20,508 nt of DNA from an uncultured Eubacteriales bacterium (GTDB lineage: Bacteria; Bacillota; Clostridia; Oscillospirales; Oscillospiraceae), in the NCBI GenBank assembly GCA_900546485.1, contig URDK01000043.1:1-20508 (forward strand), read 5' to 3'. The position numbers were made by a program, and so were the translations under genes. Each line of letters starts with the position of its first letter. Position 1 is the stretch's first letter. The notes under the pieces are model-generated. The model saw only the letters and a program-made list of their open reading frames with translations. It was not told where the DNA came from and made no database searches. Of this stretch, positions 1 through 7,716 are shown in pieces.

Positions 1-74
1 CCTACAAAAATCACTTCCAACAGCTGCCAAAACGGAATTCCGGCACTAAAATATAAAGTATTTCCTGAATTTTC

Positions 75-102
75 TTGAATTTTTTCTGATTTCTGTTATA
101 AT
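75..102 (+). promoter_or_regulatory. SigA-type promoter of the liv operon
   Basis: A -35 TTGAAT (75-80), a 16-bp spacer and a -10 TATAAT (97-102) preceded by TG at 94-95 form an extended -10 promoter. Transcription should begin near 109, leaving a leader of about 90 nt before livJ. Apart from a short GACA/TGTC inverted repeat near 125-135 I see nothing specific in the leader. I see no gene in bases 1-74. Confidence 0.7.
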
Positions 103-202
103 ATACTCATTGTTTTCCTATTGAGGACAGTTGTCTTTGTGAGGTGAACACACAAAAATAAACTGGTCCGGGATAAATTCAATGAAACAGGAGGAATGTA
201 TT

Positions 203-1393
203 ATGAGAATCAGAAAAGTAGCAGCAGTGACCATGGCGGCATGCCTGGCAGCCGGTGCCCTGGCAGGGTGCGGCAGCAAGAAATCAGACGAAAAAGTCAT
301 CAAAATCGGCGTGTTCGAGCCGACCACCGGTGAGAACGGAGGCGGAGGCTATCAGGAAGTACTGGGTATCCGCTATGCCAACGAGATGCACCCCACCGTC
401 AACATAGGCGGCGAGGAATATGCTGTCAAACTGGTGGAGGTAGATAACAAATCCGATAAAACCGAGGCTGTGAACGCGGCCCAGAAGCTGGTAAGCGAAA
501 AGGTCAGCGTGGTGCTGGGAAGCTACGGCTCCGGCGTGTCCATAGCGGGCGGCCCGAAGTTTGACGAGGCCGGTATCGCCGCCATCGGCGTCACCTGCAC
601 CAACCCCAACGTCACCGCCGGTAACGACTACTACTTCCGCATCTGCTTCCTCGACAATTTCCAGGCCGACGTCCTCGCCAACTTCGCGATGGATAAGTTC
701 GACGCCCAGGTGGCCTACTGCCTCGGCGAGACCGGCAACGAGTACGACCAGGGCCTCATTGCCTTCTTTGAGCAGGTCTTCACCGCCGCCGGCGGCACCG
801 TCATCAAGGACAGCTTCCCGACCAACAACTCCGACTTCAGCTCCTACCTGAACAAGGCCAAGAGCGAGGGCGCGGACGTCATCTTCACCCCCGTCTCCAT
901 CGCCTACGCCACCCAGATCCTGACCCAGGCCGCCTCCCTCGGCATCGAGGCCCCGTTCCTGGGCTCCGACACTCTGGACGACAACATGGTCCTCGAGGCC
1001 GTGCAGGGCACCGACATCCAGCTCTACGTCTCCACCTTCTATCAGGAGGGCGGCGCGCCTGAGTTCGACGAGGGCATCAAGGCCTACATAAACGAGAACG
1101 CCGACGCGAAGGACGCCAACGGCGGAAACGACATCATCGCCGCCGTCACCGCCATGGGCTACGACGCCTACTACGTCGCGCTCGAGGCCATCAAGGCCGC
1201 CGGCAGCGTTGACCCGGCCGACATCAAGGCCGCCCTGCCCAGCGTCACCTACACCGGCGTCTCCGGCGACATCGCGTTCGAGCCCGTGAACGGCGACGCC
1301 ATCCGCGACACCGCTTACATCAAGACCGCCGATACCGCCAACAACGCCTGGACCCTGGAGACGGTCCAGACCGGTTCCAGCTCCGCCGAATAA
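203..1393 (+). CDS. livJ: Branched-chain amino-acid ABC transporter, substrate-binding lipoprotein (LivJ-like)
   Basis: This is the extracellular solute-binding lipoprotein of a hydrophobic amino-acid importer; it captures substrate and hands it to the LivHM permease. The 396-residue product starts with a lipoprotein signal peptide: basic MRIRK, a hydrophobic core, and lipobox LAGC with the acylated Cys at residue 23. The mature part has the type I periplasmic-binding fold of the Peripla_BP_6/LivJ family (KIGVFEPTTGENG start, VVLGSYGSG and GADVIFTPVS segments). I chose ATG 203 over ATG 182 because AGGAGG (189-194) lies 8 nt upstream and because the lipoprotein leader begins there. The four other importer genes follow. 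From about position 600 the codons end mostly in C, unlike the neighbouring permease genes, which fits high expression. The exact substrate (Leu/Ile/Val or another amino acid) cannot be read from the sequence. Confidence 0.93.
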   Translation: MRIRKVAAVTMAACLAAGALAGCGSKKSDEKVIKIGVFEPTTGENGGGGYQEVLGIRYANEMHPTVNIGGEEYAVKLVEVDNKSDKTEAVNAAQKLVSEKVSVVLGSYGSGVSIAGGPKFDEAGIAAIGVTCTNPNVTAGNDYYFRICFLDNFQADVLANFAMDKFDAQVAYCLGETGNEYDQGLIAFFEQVFTAAGGTVIKDSFPTNNSDFSSYLNKAKSEGADVIFTPVSIAYATQILTQAASLGIEAPFLGSDTLDDNMVLEAVQGTDIQLYVSTFYQEGGAPEFDEGIKAYINENADAKDANGGNDIIAAVTAMGYDAYYVALEAIKAAGSVDPADIKAALPSVTYTGVSGDIAFEPVNGDAIRDTAYIKTADTANNAWTLETVQTGSSSAE

Positions 1394-1415
1394 GGCTTAT
1401 ACAGCATTTTGACCG

Positions 1416-1445
1416 TTTGGCGGGGGCACTTGTGCCCCCGCCAAA
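1416..1445 (+). repeat. Perfect 14-bp stem-loop in the livJ-livH gap
   Basis: Arms 1416-1429 and 1432-1445 are perfectly complementary, with 2 nt between them. No T-run follows, so this is not a classical intrinsic terminator. In binding-protein-dependent operons such hairpins often protect the 3' end of the abundant binding-protein mRNA or cause partial termination, so that binding protein exceeds permease. That role is inference here. Confidence 0.75.
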
Positions 1446-1462
1446 TGATGAAGAAATAAGAC

Positions 1463-1513
1463 TTGGGCCCCCTCGAAAAACGCGCAGAGCCGGCGCTTTT
1501 CGAGGCAGCCCAA
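1463..1513 (+). repeat. Second stem-loop in the livJ-livH gap
   Basis: CCTCGAAAA (1471-1479) pairs with TTTTCGAGG (1497-1505), and outer arms TTGGGC (1463-1468) and GCCCAA (1508-1513) extend the stem. It ends 10 nt before the livH Shine-Dalgarno sequence. No T-run follows. Together with the hairpin at 1416-1445 it fills most of the 141-bp gap. Confidence 0.65.
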
Positions 1514-1534
1514 ATCGGAAACGGGAGGCCCCTT

Positions 1535-2422
1535 ATGGAATATATCGTATCGGTCCTGCTCTCCGGCGTAGCGGTGGGCGGCCAATATGCCCTCATAGCC
1601 ATAGGCTACACGATGGTCTACGGCATACTGAGACTCATAAACTTCGCACACGGCGACGTGTTCATGGTTGCGGGCCTTATGGGCATATACTTTGCGGCCG
1701 TGATGCCGCTGTACATAGCCCTGCCCCTGGTCATCGTCCTGACCGTTGCCCTCGGCTTCGCCATCGAGCGCGTGGCCTATAAGCCGCTGCGCTCCGCGCC
1801 GAGAATGTCCGTCATGATAAGCGCCATCGGCGTGAGCTATCTGCTGCAGAACACGGCCACCTATATTACCGGCGGTCAGCCGATGACCTATCCGACCATC
1901 CCCTTCCTCTCCGAGACGGTCAACGTCGCCGGGACCAACACCAAGTGGGTCGTCATCTTCACGCCCGTGCTGGTGATAATCCTGGTCGTGCTGCTGACCC
2001 AGCTCATCAACCGCACCAAGACCGGCATGGCCATGCGTGCCGTTGCCAAGGACTTCGACACCAGCCAGCTCATGGGCATCAAGATAAACAACGTCATCTC
2101 GATGACCTTCATCATCGGCTCCGCGCTGGCGGCGGTCGGCTCCATCCTGTATTTCACAAACTACCCCGCCATAACTCCCACCGCGGGCGCGATGCCCGGC
2201 CTCAAGGCCTTCGTCGCGGCGGTGTTCGGCGGTATCGGCTCCGTTCCGGGAGCCGTCATAGGCGCGTTCATCATAGGCATATGCGAAACGGTCATCAAGT
2301 ACCTGCCCTCGGCCTGGGATGTCTCCGTTTTCTCGGACGCCTTCACGTTTGCGCTGCTCATAATCGTCTTGGTCTTCAAGCCCACCGGCCTGTTCGGTGA
2401 AAAGGCCACGGATAAGGTCTAA
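1535..2422 (+). CDS. livH: Branched-chain amino-acid ABC transporter permease LivH
   Basis: This is the first of two membrane permease subunits of the importer. The 295-residue protein is the usual LivH length and opens with the family-typical segment around residues 9-47 (GVAVGGQYALIAIGY, then LRLINFAHGDVFM). It has about eight hydrophobic segments and a cytoplasmic coupling segment (MAMRAVAKDFDTSQLMGI) of the type that contacts the ATPases. I chose ATG 1535 because GGGAGG (1523-1528) lies 6 nt upstream and the protein family begins at MEYIVSVLLSG; the longer upstream reading covers the hairpin region. AUA is common among its Ile codons. It is followed by livM after 13 nt. Confidence 0.93.
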   Translation: MEYIVSVLLSGVAVGGQYALIAIGYTMVYGILRLINFAHGDVFMVAGLMGIYFAAVMPLYIALPLVIVLTVALGFAIERVAYKPLRSAPRMSVMISAIGVSYLLQNTATYITGGQPMTYPTIPFLSETVNVAGTNTKWVVIFTPVLVIILVVLLTQLINRTKTGMAMRAVAKDFDTSQLMGIKINNVISMTFIIGSALAAVGSILYFTNYPAITPTAGAMPGLKAFVAAVFGGIGSVPGAVIGAFIIGICETVIKYLPSAWDVSVFSDAFTFALLIIVLVFKPTGLFGEKATDKV

Positions 2423-2435
2423 GGGGGTCGGCGCA

Positions 2436-3668
2436 ATGTTGGAGAAAAAGAGCAAAAAGGGCAGTATAATTGCCTTTATATGCATTCTGGCGCTGTTTGC
2501 CGTCGTCATCCTGCTTGAGAACCTGACGGCGTTCATACCCAAGGAGAACCTGCCCAGCGTCCTGCTGCCCACGAGCATGCTGTTCACGGTGCTCAAGAAG
2601 GCGGCTGTGTATTCGCTGGTCGCGGTGTCCATGAACCTGCTCAACGGCTTCACGGGCCTCTTCTCGCTCGGCCAGGCGGGCTTCATGCTGCTGGGTGCCT
2701 ATACCTACGCCATACTCACCGTGCCCATGGCCAGCAAGGACCAGGTGTATTACCTCTTCGGCGGCTCGGCGGTCAAGTTCTCGCTGCAGGACGCCTTGGG
2801 CAGCATCTTCGGCACCACGGGCGCCGGTGGAGCCGTCAGCCTCATCCTGGGCGTGCTGATAGCCATAATCCTCGGCGGACTGGTGGCTGCGGGCTTCGCC
2901 TATCTCATCGGCCTGCCCGTCCTCAGGCTCAAGAGCGACTACCTCGCCATCGCAACCCTCGGCTTTGCCGAGATCATTCGCACCATCTTCCAGTGGCAGA
3001 AGCTCGGACCCATCACCAACGGTGCGAACATGATAAAGAACTTCCCCACCTTCACGGACTTCAACATCAAGAATGCCGACGGCGACATCATACTGAGGCT
3101 CTCGGCTTTTGTCCCGCTGCTGCTTGCGGCGCTGTGCATCTGGATAATCGTGCTGCTCATAAATTCCTCCTATGGCCGCGCCTTCAAGGCCATTCGTGAG
3201 GACGAGATAGCTGCGGAGGCCATGGGCATAAACCTTGCCAAGCACAAGATGCTCTCCTTCTGCATCAGCTCCTTCTTCGCGGGCGTCGGCGGCGCTCTCT
3301 TTGCCATGTACACGGCGAACGCCCAGGCCAAGCCCTTCACTTCCACAATGACCTATGAGATACTGCTCATAGTGGTCATCGGAGGCATAGGCTCCGTATC
3401 GGGCAGCTGCATCGCGACCTTCCTGTATGTCGCCTGCTCCGAGTGGTGGCTGCGCTTCCTCGACGAGCCCATCACCCTCGCCAGCGGCACCCAGGTCCCG
3501 CTGCTGCGCAACGGCTTCCGCATGGTCGTGTTCTCCATCGTCATCATGATAGTCGTGCTCTTCTTCCGCCGCGGCATCATGGGCCAGAAGGAACTGCCGG
3601 ACCTGTTCCGAAAACGAAAAAAAGCGCCTGCGGCCCCGGCTCAGGCTGAGGGAGGTGCCGCGAAATGA
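2436..3668 (+). CDS. livM: Branched-chain amino-acid ABC transporter permease LivM
   Basis: This is the second permease subunit, pairing with LivH. The 410-residue product has a charged N-terminus (MLEKKSKKG), then a transmembrane segment, then the LivM hallmark LNGFTGLFSLGQAGFMLLGAY and the coupling-loop segment AIREDEIAAEAMGIN. Later segments include the conserved YEILLIVVIGGIGSVSGS. A stretch near residues 100-150 (ASKDQVYYLFGG... TGAGGA) looks like an extended loop between membrane segments. ATG 2436 is preceded by AGGGGG (2422-2427) with 8 nt spacing; a start further upstream would overlap livH and lacks a site. The C-terminal tail (KRKKAPAAPAQAEGG) is low-complexity. The stop overlaps the livG start as ATGA, which suggests translational coupling. 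Confidence 0.92.
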   Translation: MLEKKSKKGSIIAFICILALFAVVILLENLTAFIPKENLPSVLLPTSMLFTVLKKAAVYSLVAVSMNLLNGFTGLFSLGQAGFMLLGAYTYAILTVPMASKDQVYYLFGGSAVKFSLQDALGSIFGTTGAGGAVSLILGVLIAIILGGLVAAGFAYLIGLPVLRLKSDYLAIATLGFAEIIRTIFQWQKLGPITNGANMIKNFPTFTDFNIKNADGDIILRLSAFVPLLLAALCIWIIVLLINSSYGRAFKAIREDEIAAEAMGINLAKHKMLSFCISSFFAGVGGALFAMYTANAQAKPFTSTMTYEILLIVVIGGIGSVSGSCIATFLYVACSEWWLRFLDEPITLASGTQVPLLRNGFRMVVFSIVIMIVVLFFRRGIMGQKELPDLFRKRKKAPAAPAQAEGGAAK

Positions 3669-4525
3669 GCGAAAAGCGCGAAAACGTTCTGCAGATGCAG
3701 AACATAACGATGCAGTTCGGCGGCGTCGTCGCCGTAAACAATCTCTCGCTCGAGGTAAACCGCGGCGAGATAGTAGCGCTCATAGGCCCCAACGGCGCGG
3801 GTAAGACTACCGCCTTCAACTGCATAACCGGCGTTTACCAGCCGACCAACGGCGAGATAAGCTTTGAAGGCAAGCCCATGGTTCGCAACCATCCGCAGGG
3901 CAAAATGAAGAAGTCATATCTCGGCGAGGAGCCGGAGAAGTTCACCGGCCACGTTTTGGCACCTACTCCGGACAAGATAACCGAGCTGGGCATAGCGAGG
4001 ACCTTCCAAAACATAAGGCTGTTCTCTTCGCTGACGGTGCTTGAAAACGTGCTGATAGCGAAGCACATGCGTGCAAAACATAACGTATTCTCCGCAACGT
4101 TCAGGCTCAACCGCGCGGAGGAGCGCCGCATGCGTGAGGAGAGCATGGCCCTGCTCGAGGAGCAGAACCTCGGCCACCTGAAGGACGAGATCGCGGGCAG
4201 CCTGCCCTACGGCATACAGCGCAGGCTGGAGATCGCCCGCGCGCTGGCGACTGACCCGAAGCTGCTGTTACTTGACGAGCCTGCGGCGGGCATGAATCCG
4301 CAGGAGACGCAGGAGCTTGGTGAGTTCATCGTGCAGATAAAAAAGACGCACGAGCTGACTGTGTTCATGATAGAGCACCACATGGACCTGGTTATGCAGT
4401 TCTCGGACAGAATATATGTCCTGGATTTCGGCAAGCTCATAGCGCAGGGTACGCCGGAGCAGGTGCAGAACGACCCGAGAGTTATCGAGGCGTATTTGGG
4501 GGTGTCGGACGATGCTGAAAATTGA
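3665..4525 (+). CDS. livG: Branched-chain amino-acid ABC transporter ATP-binding protein LivG
   Basis: This cytoplasmic ATPase powers the LivHM permease together with LivF. Visible motifs are Walker A GPNGAGKTT (residues 41-49), the LivG-type signature SLPYGIQRR (179-187), Walker B LLLLDEP (200-206) and the switch His in IEHHM (H238). The C-terminal IEAYLG ending is typical of the BCA_ABC_TP family. At 286 residues it is about 30 longer than usual LivG; the extra piece sits near residues 70-103, rich in Lys, Pro and Gly, between the first beta strands and the Q-loop segment ARTFQNIRLF. Its start overlaps the livM stop by 4 nt and its end overlaps livF by 14 nt. Confidence 0.93.
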   Translation: MSEKRENVLQMQNITMQFGGVVAVNNLSLEVNRGEIVALIGPNGAGKTTAFNCITGVYQPTNGEISFEGKPMVRNHPQGKMKKSYLGEEPEKFTGHVLAPTPDKITELGIARTFQNIRLFSSLTVLENVLIAKHMRAKHNVFSATFRLNRAEERRMREESMALLEEQNLGHLKDEIAGSLPYGIQRRLEIARALATDPKLLLLDEPAAGMNPQETQELGEFIVQIKKTHELTVFMIEHHMDLVMQFSDRIYVLDFGKLIAQGTPEQVQNDPRVIEAYLGVSDDAEN

Positions 4526-5210
4526 CGAGCTTAAGGTCAGCTACGGCGGCATAGAGGCCGTCAAGGGCATCACCTTCGAGGTGCCGGAGCGGAAGATAGT
4601 TACGCTCATAGGCGCAAACGGCGCGGGCAAGAGCACCACTCTGCGTGCGATAGCAGGCCTTGTGAAGCCCGCGAAGGGACGTATCCACCTCCAGGGCGAG
4701 GACATCACCGGCCTGACGCCGGACAAGATCGTCGCCAAGGGCGTGACGCTGGTCCCGGAGGGACGTCACGTTTTCCCGGACCTCACAGTGCTGGAGAACC
4801 TCAAAATAGGCGCATACCTGCGCAAGGACGACATCTCGCACGACCTCGAGTGGGTCTATGAGCTCTTTCCGAGGCTCAAGGAGCGCTCCTGGCAGGCGGC
4901 GGGCACTCTCTCCGGCGGCGAGCAGCAGATGCTGGCCGTGGGCCGCGCGCTGATGAGCCGGCCGAAGATAATCATGATGGACGAACCCTCGCTGGGCCTC
5001 GCGCCCATCGTGGTCAAGGGCATCTTCGACATCATCAAGGAGATAAACCGCATGGGCGTGACCGTACTGCTCATCGAGCAGAACGCGAATATGGCCCTGC
5101 GCATAGCCGACATCGGCTACGTCCTCGAGACCGGTACTATCACGGCCACCGGCCCGGGACAGAAGCTGCTCAACGACCCGGCCATCAAGGCTGCGTACCT
5201 CGGCACCTGA
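4512..5210 (+). CDS. livF: Branched-chain amino-acid ABC transporter ATP-binding protein LivF
   Basis: This is the second ATPase of the importer. The 232-residue product has Walker A GANGAGKST (residues 34-42), signature LSGGEQQ (133-139), Walker B IIMMDEPS (153-160) and the LLIEQN segment (187-191), where Gln replaces the usual switch His, as is normal in LivF. The length is standard. ATG 4512 overlaps the end of livG by 14 nt, so the two ATPases are probably translated in a coupled way. It is the last gene of the operon, and the terminator begins about 20 nt after the stop. Confidence 0.94.
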   Translation: MLKIDELKVSYGGIEAVKGITFEVPERKIVTLIGANGAGKSTTLRAIAGLVKPAKGRIHLQGEDITGLTPDKIVAKGVTLVPEGRHVFPDLTVLENLKIGAYLRKDDISHDLEWVYELFPRLKERSWQAAGTLSGGEQQMLAVGRALMSRPKIIMMDEPSLGLAPIVVKGIFDIIKEINRMGVTVLLIEQNANMALRIADIGYVLETGTITATGPGQKLLNDPAIKAAYLGT

Positions 5211-5231
5211 AAACATATGCAAATCAAAAGG

Positions 5232-5266
5232 GGAGGGACCCGTCGGAAGGCGGGCCCCTCCTTTTT
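5232..5266 (+). terminator. Intrinsic terminator of the liv operon
   Basis: Arms GGAGGGACCCG (5232-5242) and CGGGCCCCTCC (5251-5261) pair over 11 positions with one A-C mismatch. They enclose an 8-nt loop and are followed by TTTTT (5262-5266). Confidence 0.85.
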
Positions 5267-5277
5267 GCGCAAAATGG

Positions 5278-5308
5278 TACCCGCCCCGGCGCTGGACCGG
5301 GGCGGGTA
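5278..5308 (-). terminator. Stem-loop terminating the leftward metal ABC/fmdE operon
   Basis: A perfect 12-bp inverted repeat (5278-5289 and 5297-5308) with a 7-nt loop lies 24 nt past the stop of the leftward FmdE gene. On the - strand it is followed by CCATTTTGC, a weak T-run. With the liv terminator it separates two converging operons. Confidence 0.65.
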
Positions 5309-5332
5309 TGCAAAGGGGTATAAGAGAGGGTG

Positions 5333-5860
5333 TCAGATATCGAAGCGTTTATAGGCCTTGTAGCAGTCGCGGCAGAGCTTTTTGCCGTTTTGCAGGTGCA
5401 TGAAGCTCTCGGCCGTCGTCTCGCCGCACTCGTCGCAGTCGAAGGAGAGGAAAATGCGCGCCCTCTCGGGCAGGGCTATGCGCGTCTCCTTGACGTCGAA
5501 GAGCTCCTCTGGCTCGCGGGACTGGTAATAGGCGAAGCTCTCCTCGCGTGTCATGCCCTCGGGCTTTTTGCGCAGGACTAGGCGCACGGAGCGGCCGCTT
5601 TTGCGCTCGTAGATGTTGAAGGCCTGCTTGCCGGTGAGGTGGAAGAGCAGGTTGCCCTTGCCAGCGCTGCAGCCGAGCATTACCTGTATGGCGTCCACGC
5701 CGCAGGCGTCGTTCTCGCTGATGCAGACGACCTCCTCGTCCTCAGCGCAGCCGATGTCCAGCAGCTTTATGGCATAGAGCGCGGCCTTGTAGCCGATAGT
5801 TAGCCCGCCGCATTCGTGGCCGTGGAATTCGGCGCAGTCGGCCCAGGTTTTTGTCTTCAT
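5333..5860 (-). CDS. FmdE-family protein with C-terminal zinc finger
   Basis: This 175-residue protein matches the FmdE family (named for a small protein of the molybdenum formylmethanofuran dehydrogenase operon), which is common in anaerobes that do not make that enzyme. Its biochemical role is unsettled. Visible residues are the N-terminal FHGHECGG motif (H13, H15, C17), ENDACGVDAIQ (residues 49-59, with D51 and C53), LGCSAGKGN (C64), and a C-terminal CxxC...CxxC zinc finger of the DksA/TraR type (C142, C145, C163, C166). Its Shine-Dalgarno GGAGG (5867-5871) overlaps the stop codon of the upstream ATPase gene and lies 6 nt from the ATG, so it is the last gene of that operon. Association with a metal-type importer suggests a role in using or sensing the imported metal, possibly molybdate or tungstate. 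That is inference. Confidence 0.85.
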   Translation of the reverse strand: MKTKTWADCAEFHGHECGGLTIGYKAALYAIKLLDIGCAEDEEVVCISENDACGVDAIQVMLGCSAGKGNLLFHLTGKQAFNIYERKSGRSVRLVLRKKPEGMTREESFAYYQSREPEELFDVKETRIALPERARIFLSFDCDECGETTAESFMHLQNGKKLCRDCYKAYKRFDI

Positions 5861-5870
5861 GTTCTGCCTC

Positions 5871-6641
5871 CTATAATCTGATGTCGGGGAAGGGAATGAT
5901 GTGCGGTATCCCCATATAGTTCATGATGTGGACATGCATCTTGTACACGGCCTCTATGTTTTCCGGGGTCATGACCTCCTGACCGCCGCAGGCAAAGACC
6001 TCCGAGTCGCGGAGGAACAGAAAGCGGTCGCAGTAGCGGATGGCGAGGTTGAGGTCGTGCAGTATGACGCAGACGCTGATTCCCCGTTCCTTCGCTATGC
6101 GGCGCACGGTGCGCAGAGCCTCGTGCTGGTTGCGGGGGTCCAGGTTGCTGGTCGGCTCGTCGAGCAGCAGCAGGCGAGGCTCCTGGGCCAGCGCACGGGC
6201 CAGCATCACCTTCTGCGCCTCGCCGCCTGAGAGCTCCGCCACGCTGCGCAGTTCGTATTCGCCTATGCCCATGAGCTCTATGACCTCGCGCACGACATCG
6301 CGGTCGTGCTCAGTGGCGTCCCAGCCTATGTAGGGCCTGCGGCCGAGCAGTACGGAGTCGTACACCGTCATATCCGCCGCGCGGGCGTTCTGCGCGACAT
6401 AGGCGATGTTCCGCGCCAGCTCGCGCTTGCCGAGCGTGAACACGTCCGTGCCGTCCACCAGCACCGTACCGCTCCCGGCGGGGAGGATGCGGTCTATGCA
6501 CTTTAAAAGAGTGCTCTTGCCCGCGCCGTTGTTGCCGAGTATCGCGAGGCACTGGCCGCCGTCTAGCGTAAAGCCCACGTCGTGGAGTATGTCCGGCCCC
6601 GAGGGCTTGTAGCGGAAGCTGATGCCCTTGACTTCAACCAT
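5871..6641 (-). CDS. Iron-complex/metal-type ABC transporter ATP-binding protein (FecE/BtuD-like)
   Basis: This is the ATPase of a BtuCDF/FecBCD-type (type II) importer. The 256-residue product has Walker A GNNGAGKST (residues 36-44), Q-loop VAQN (82-85), signature LSGGE (137-141), Walker B LLLLDEPT (157-164) and switch His in LHDLN (H195). The segments DSVLLGRRPYIGW and ENIEAVYKMHVHI are typical of the FecE/HmuV group. It overlaps the permease gene by 8 nt, indicating coupling, and the FmdE gene follows after 10 nt. The C-terminal ending IPHIIPFPDIRL is common in the archaeal and anaerobe members of this group. Candidate substrates are ferric siderophores, cobamides, haem or molybdate/tungstate, and the sequence alone does not decide. 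Confidence 0.92.
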   Translation of the reverse strand: MVEVKGISFRYKPSGPDILHDVGFTLDGGQCLAILGNNGAGKSTLLKCIDRILPAGSGTVLVDGTDVFTLGKRELARNIAYVAQNARAADMTVYDSVLLGRRPYIGWDATEHDRDVVREVIELMGIGEYELRSVAELSGGEAQKVMLARALAQEPRLLLLDEPTSNLDPRNQHEALRTVRRIAKERGISVCVILHDLNLAIRYCDRFLFLRDSEVFACGGQEVMTPENIEAVYKMHVHIMNYMGIPHIIPFPDIRL

Positions 6642-7710
6642 TCCGGCGGCCCCCTTTCAGCAGCAGATAGAGGAACACCGGCGCGCCGAGGAAGGAAGTG
6701 ACGGCGCCGACGGGGAGCTCCACGGGCGCTATCACTGTGCGGCTGAACAAATCGGCGAGCAGCAGAAGCAGCGAACCCGCCGCGGCGGAGCAGGGGAGCA
6801 GCCAGCGGTAATCATCGCCCACGAAGCGGCGCATGATATGCGGCGCCACGAGGCCCACGAAGCTGATTATGCCCACAAAGGAGACGGCCAGCGCCGAGGC
6901 CAGCGTACACACGGCCATGCTCACGAGCGTCACCGCGCGGGTGTTCACACCGAGGCTGGAGGCCGTGTCGGCGCCGTTTTGCAGCGCGTTATAGTCCCAG
7001 CGGCGGAGCATGAAGTACACGAAGCCAGCGGCGGTCACGGCGAGAAGAATGAGCAGCTGCGTCCAGTTCGTGCCGCCGAGGTCGCCGAAGGTCCAGAACA
7101 CCACGGCGCTTATCTTGGTATCGTCCGCGAAGTATTGCAGCAGAGTGCTTCCGCCCGTAAAGAGCGAGCTGAGCGCCACGCCCGCGAGCACCAGCCCGCT
7201 GGGGCCTATGTCGCGCCTGAGGCGGGATATGGCGATGACCACCACCGTAGAGAGCGAGCCGAACACAAAGGCGCAGAGCGTCACTATGTAGGGGTTGTCT
7301 ATCCTGATGGCGAAGTCCGCCGCGCCGGTGTTTACAACGCCGCCGCCGAAGACTATGATGCCCACCGCCGCGCCGAAGGCCGCGCCCTGCGAGACGCCGA
7401 GCGTGGAGGCCGAGGCGAGCGGGTTGTGCAGCACGCACTGCATCACAACGCCCGACATGGCGAGCGCCGCTCCGACGAGTATGGCGGCCGCCGCGCGCGG
7501 GAAGCGGATGCCGAAGAGCACCGTGTTGGCAGTGGCGCTGCCGCGACCCGTCAGGGCGCGGAATATCTCGTCCAGACCGAACTTTATGCTGCCCGTTCCC
7601 GCTTCCACGAGCGCCGCCAGGACCACCAACGCGCAGCTCACAAGCAGGGTGAGCAGTTTTTTCCTTTGCAGCCCCTCGTAGCTCGGGCCGCCCTTAGGCT
7701 TACCGCTCAT
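6634..7710 (-). CDS. Iron-complex/metal-type ABC transporter permease (FecCD family)
   Basis: This 358-residue permease of the FecCD/BtuC family is expected to form a homodimer with about ten transmembrane helices per subunit. Hallmarks are IRFPRAAAAILVGAALAMSG, followed by QCVLHNPLASASTLGVSQGAAFG (usual form RNPLADPxxLGxSxGA), then GIISFVGLVAPHIMRR, and the closing segment ELPVGAVTSFLGAPVFLYLLL. The basic N-terminus (MSGKPKGG...QRKK) is cytoplasmic. The Shine-Dalgarno is weak (GGATGA, overlapping the stop region of the binding-protein gene 6 nt upstream), so translation probably depends on coupling. It is part of a four-gene leftward operon. Confidence 0.92.
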   Translation of the reverse strand: MSGKPKGGPSYEGLQRKKLLTLLVSCALVVLAALVEAGTGSIKFGLDEIFRALTGRGSATANTVLFGIRFPRAAAAILVGAALAMSGVVMQCVLHNPLASASTLGVSQGAAFGAAVGIIVFGGGVVNTGAADFAIRIDNPYIVTLCAFVFGSLSTVVVIAISRLRRDIGPSGLVLAGVALSSLFTGGSTLLQYFADDTKISAVVFWTFGDLGGTNWTQLLILLAVTAAGFVYFMLRRWDYNALQNGADTASSLGVNTRAVTLVSMAVCTLASALAVSFVGIISFVGLVAPHIMRRFVGDDYRWLLPCSAAAGSLLLLLADLFSRTVIAPVELPVGAVTSFLGAPVFLYLLLKGGRRNG

Positions 7711-7716
7711 TCTTCA

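Noticed and set aside
109..202. T-box or amino-acid-responsive riboswitch before livJ
   Set aside because: The leader is about 90 nt, with no T-box sequence, no specifier stem and no terminator. It is too short for a T-box.
1397..2686. Long - strand open frame of 429 codons opposite livH
   Set aside because: It runs through intergenic hairpins and across two permease genes, is rich in Asp/Gly/His/Arg, and has no family features or ribosome-binding site.
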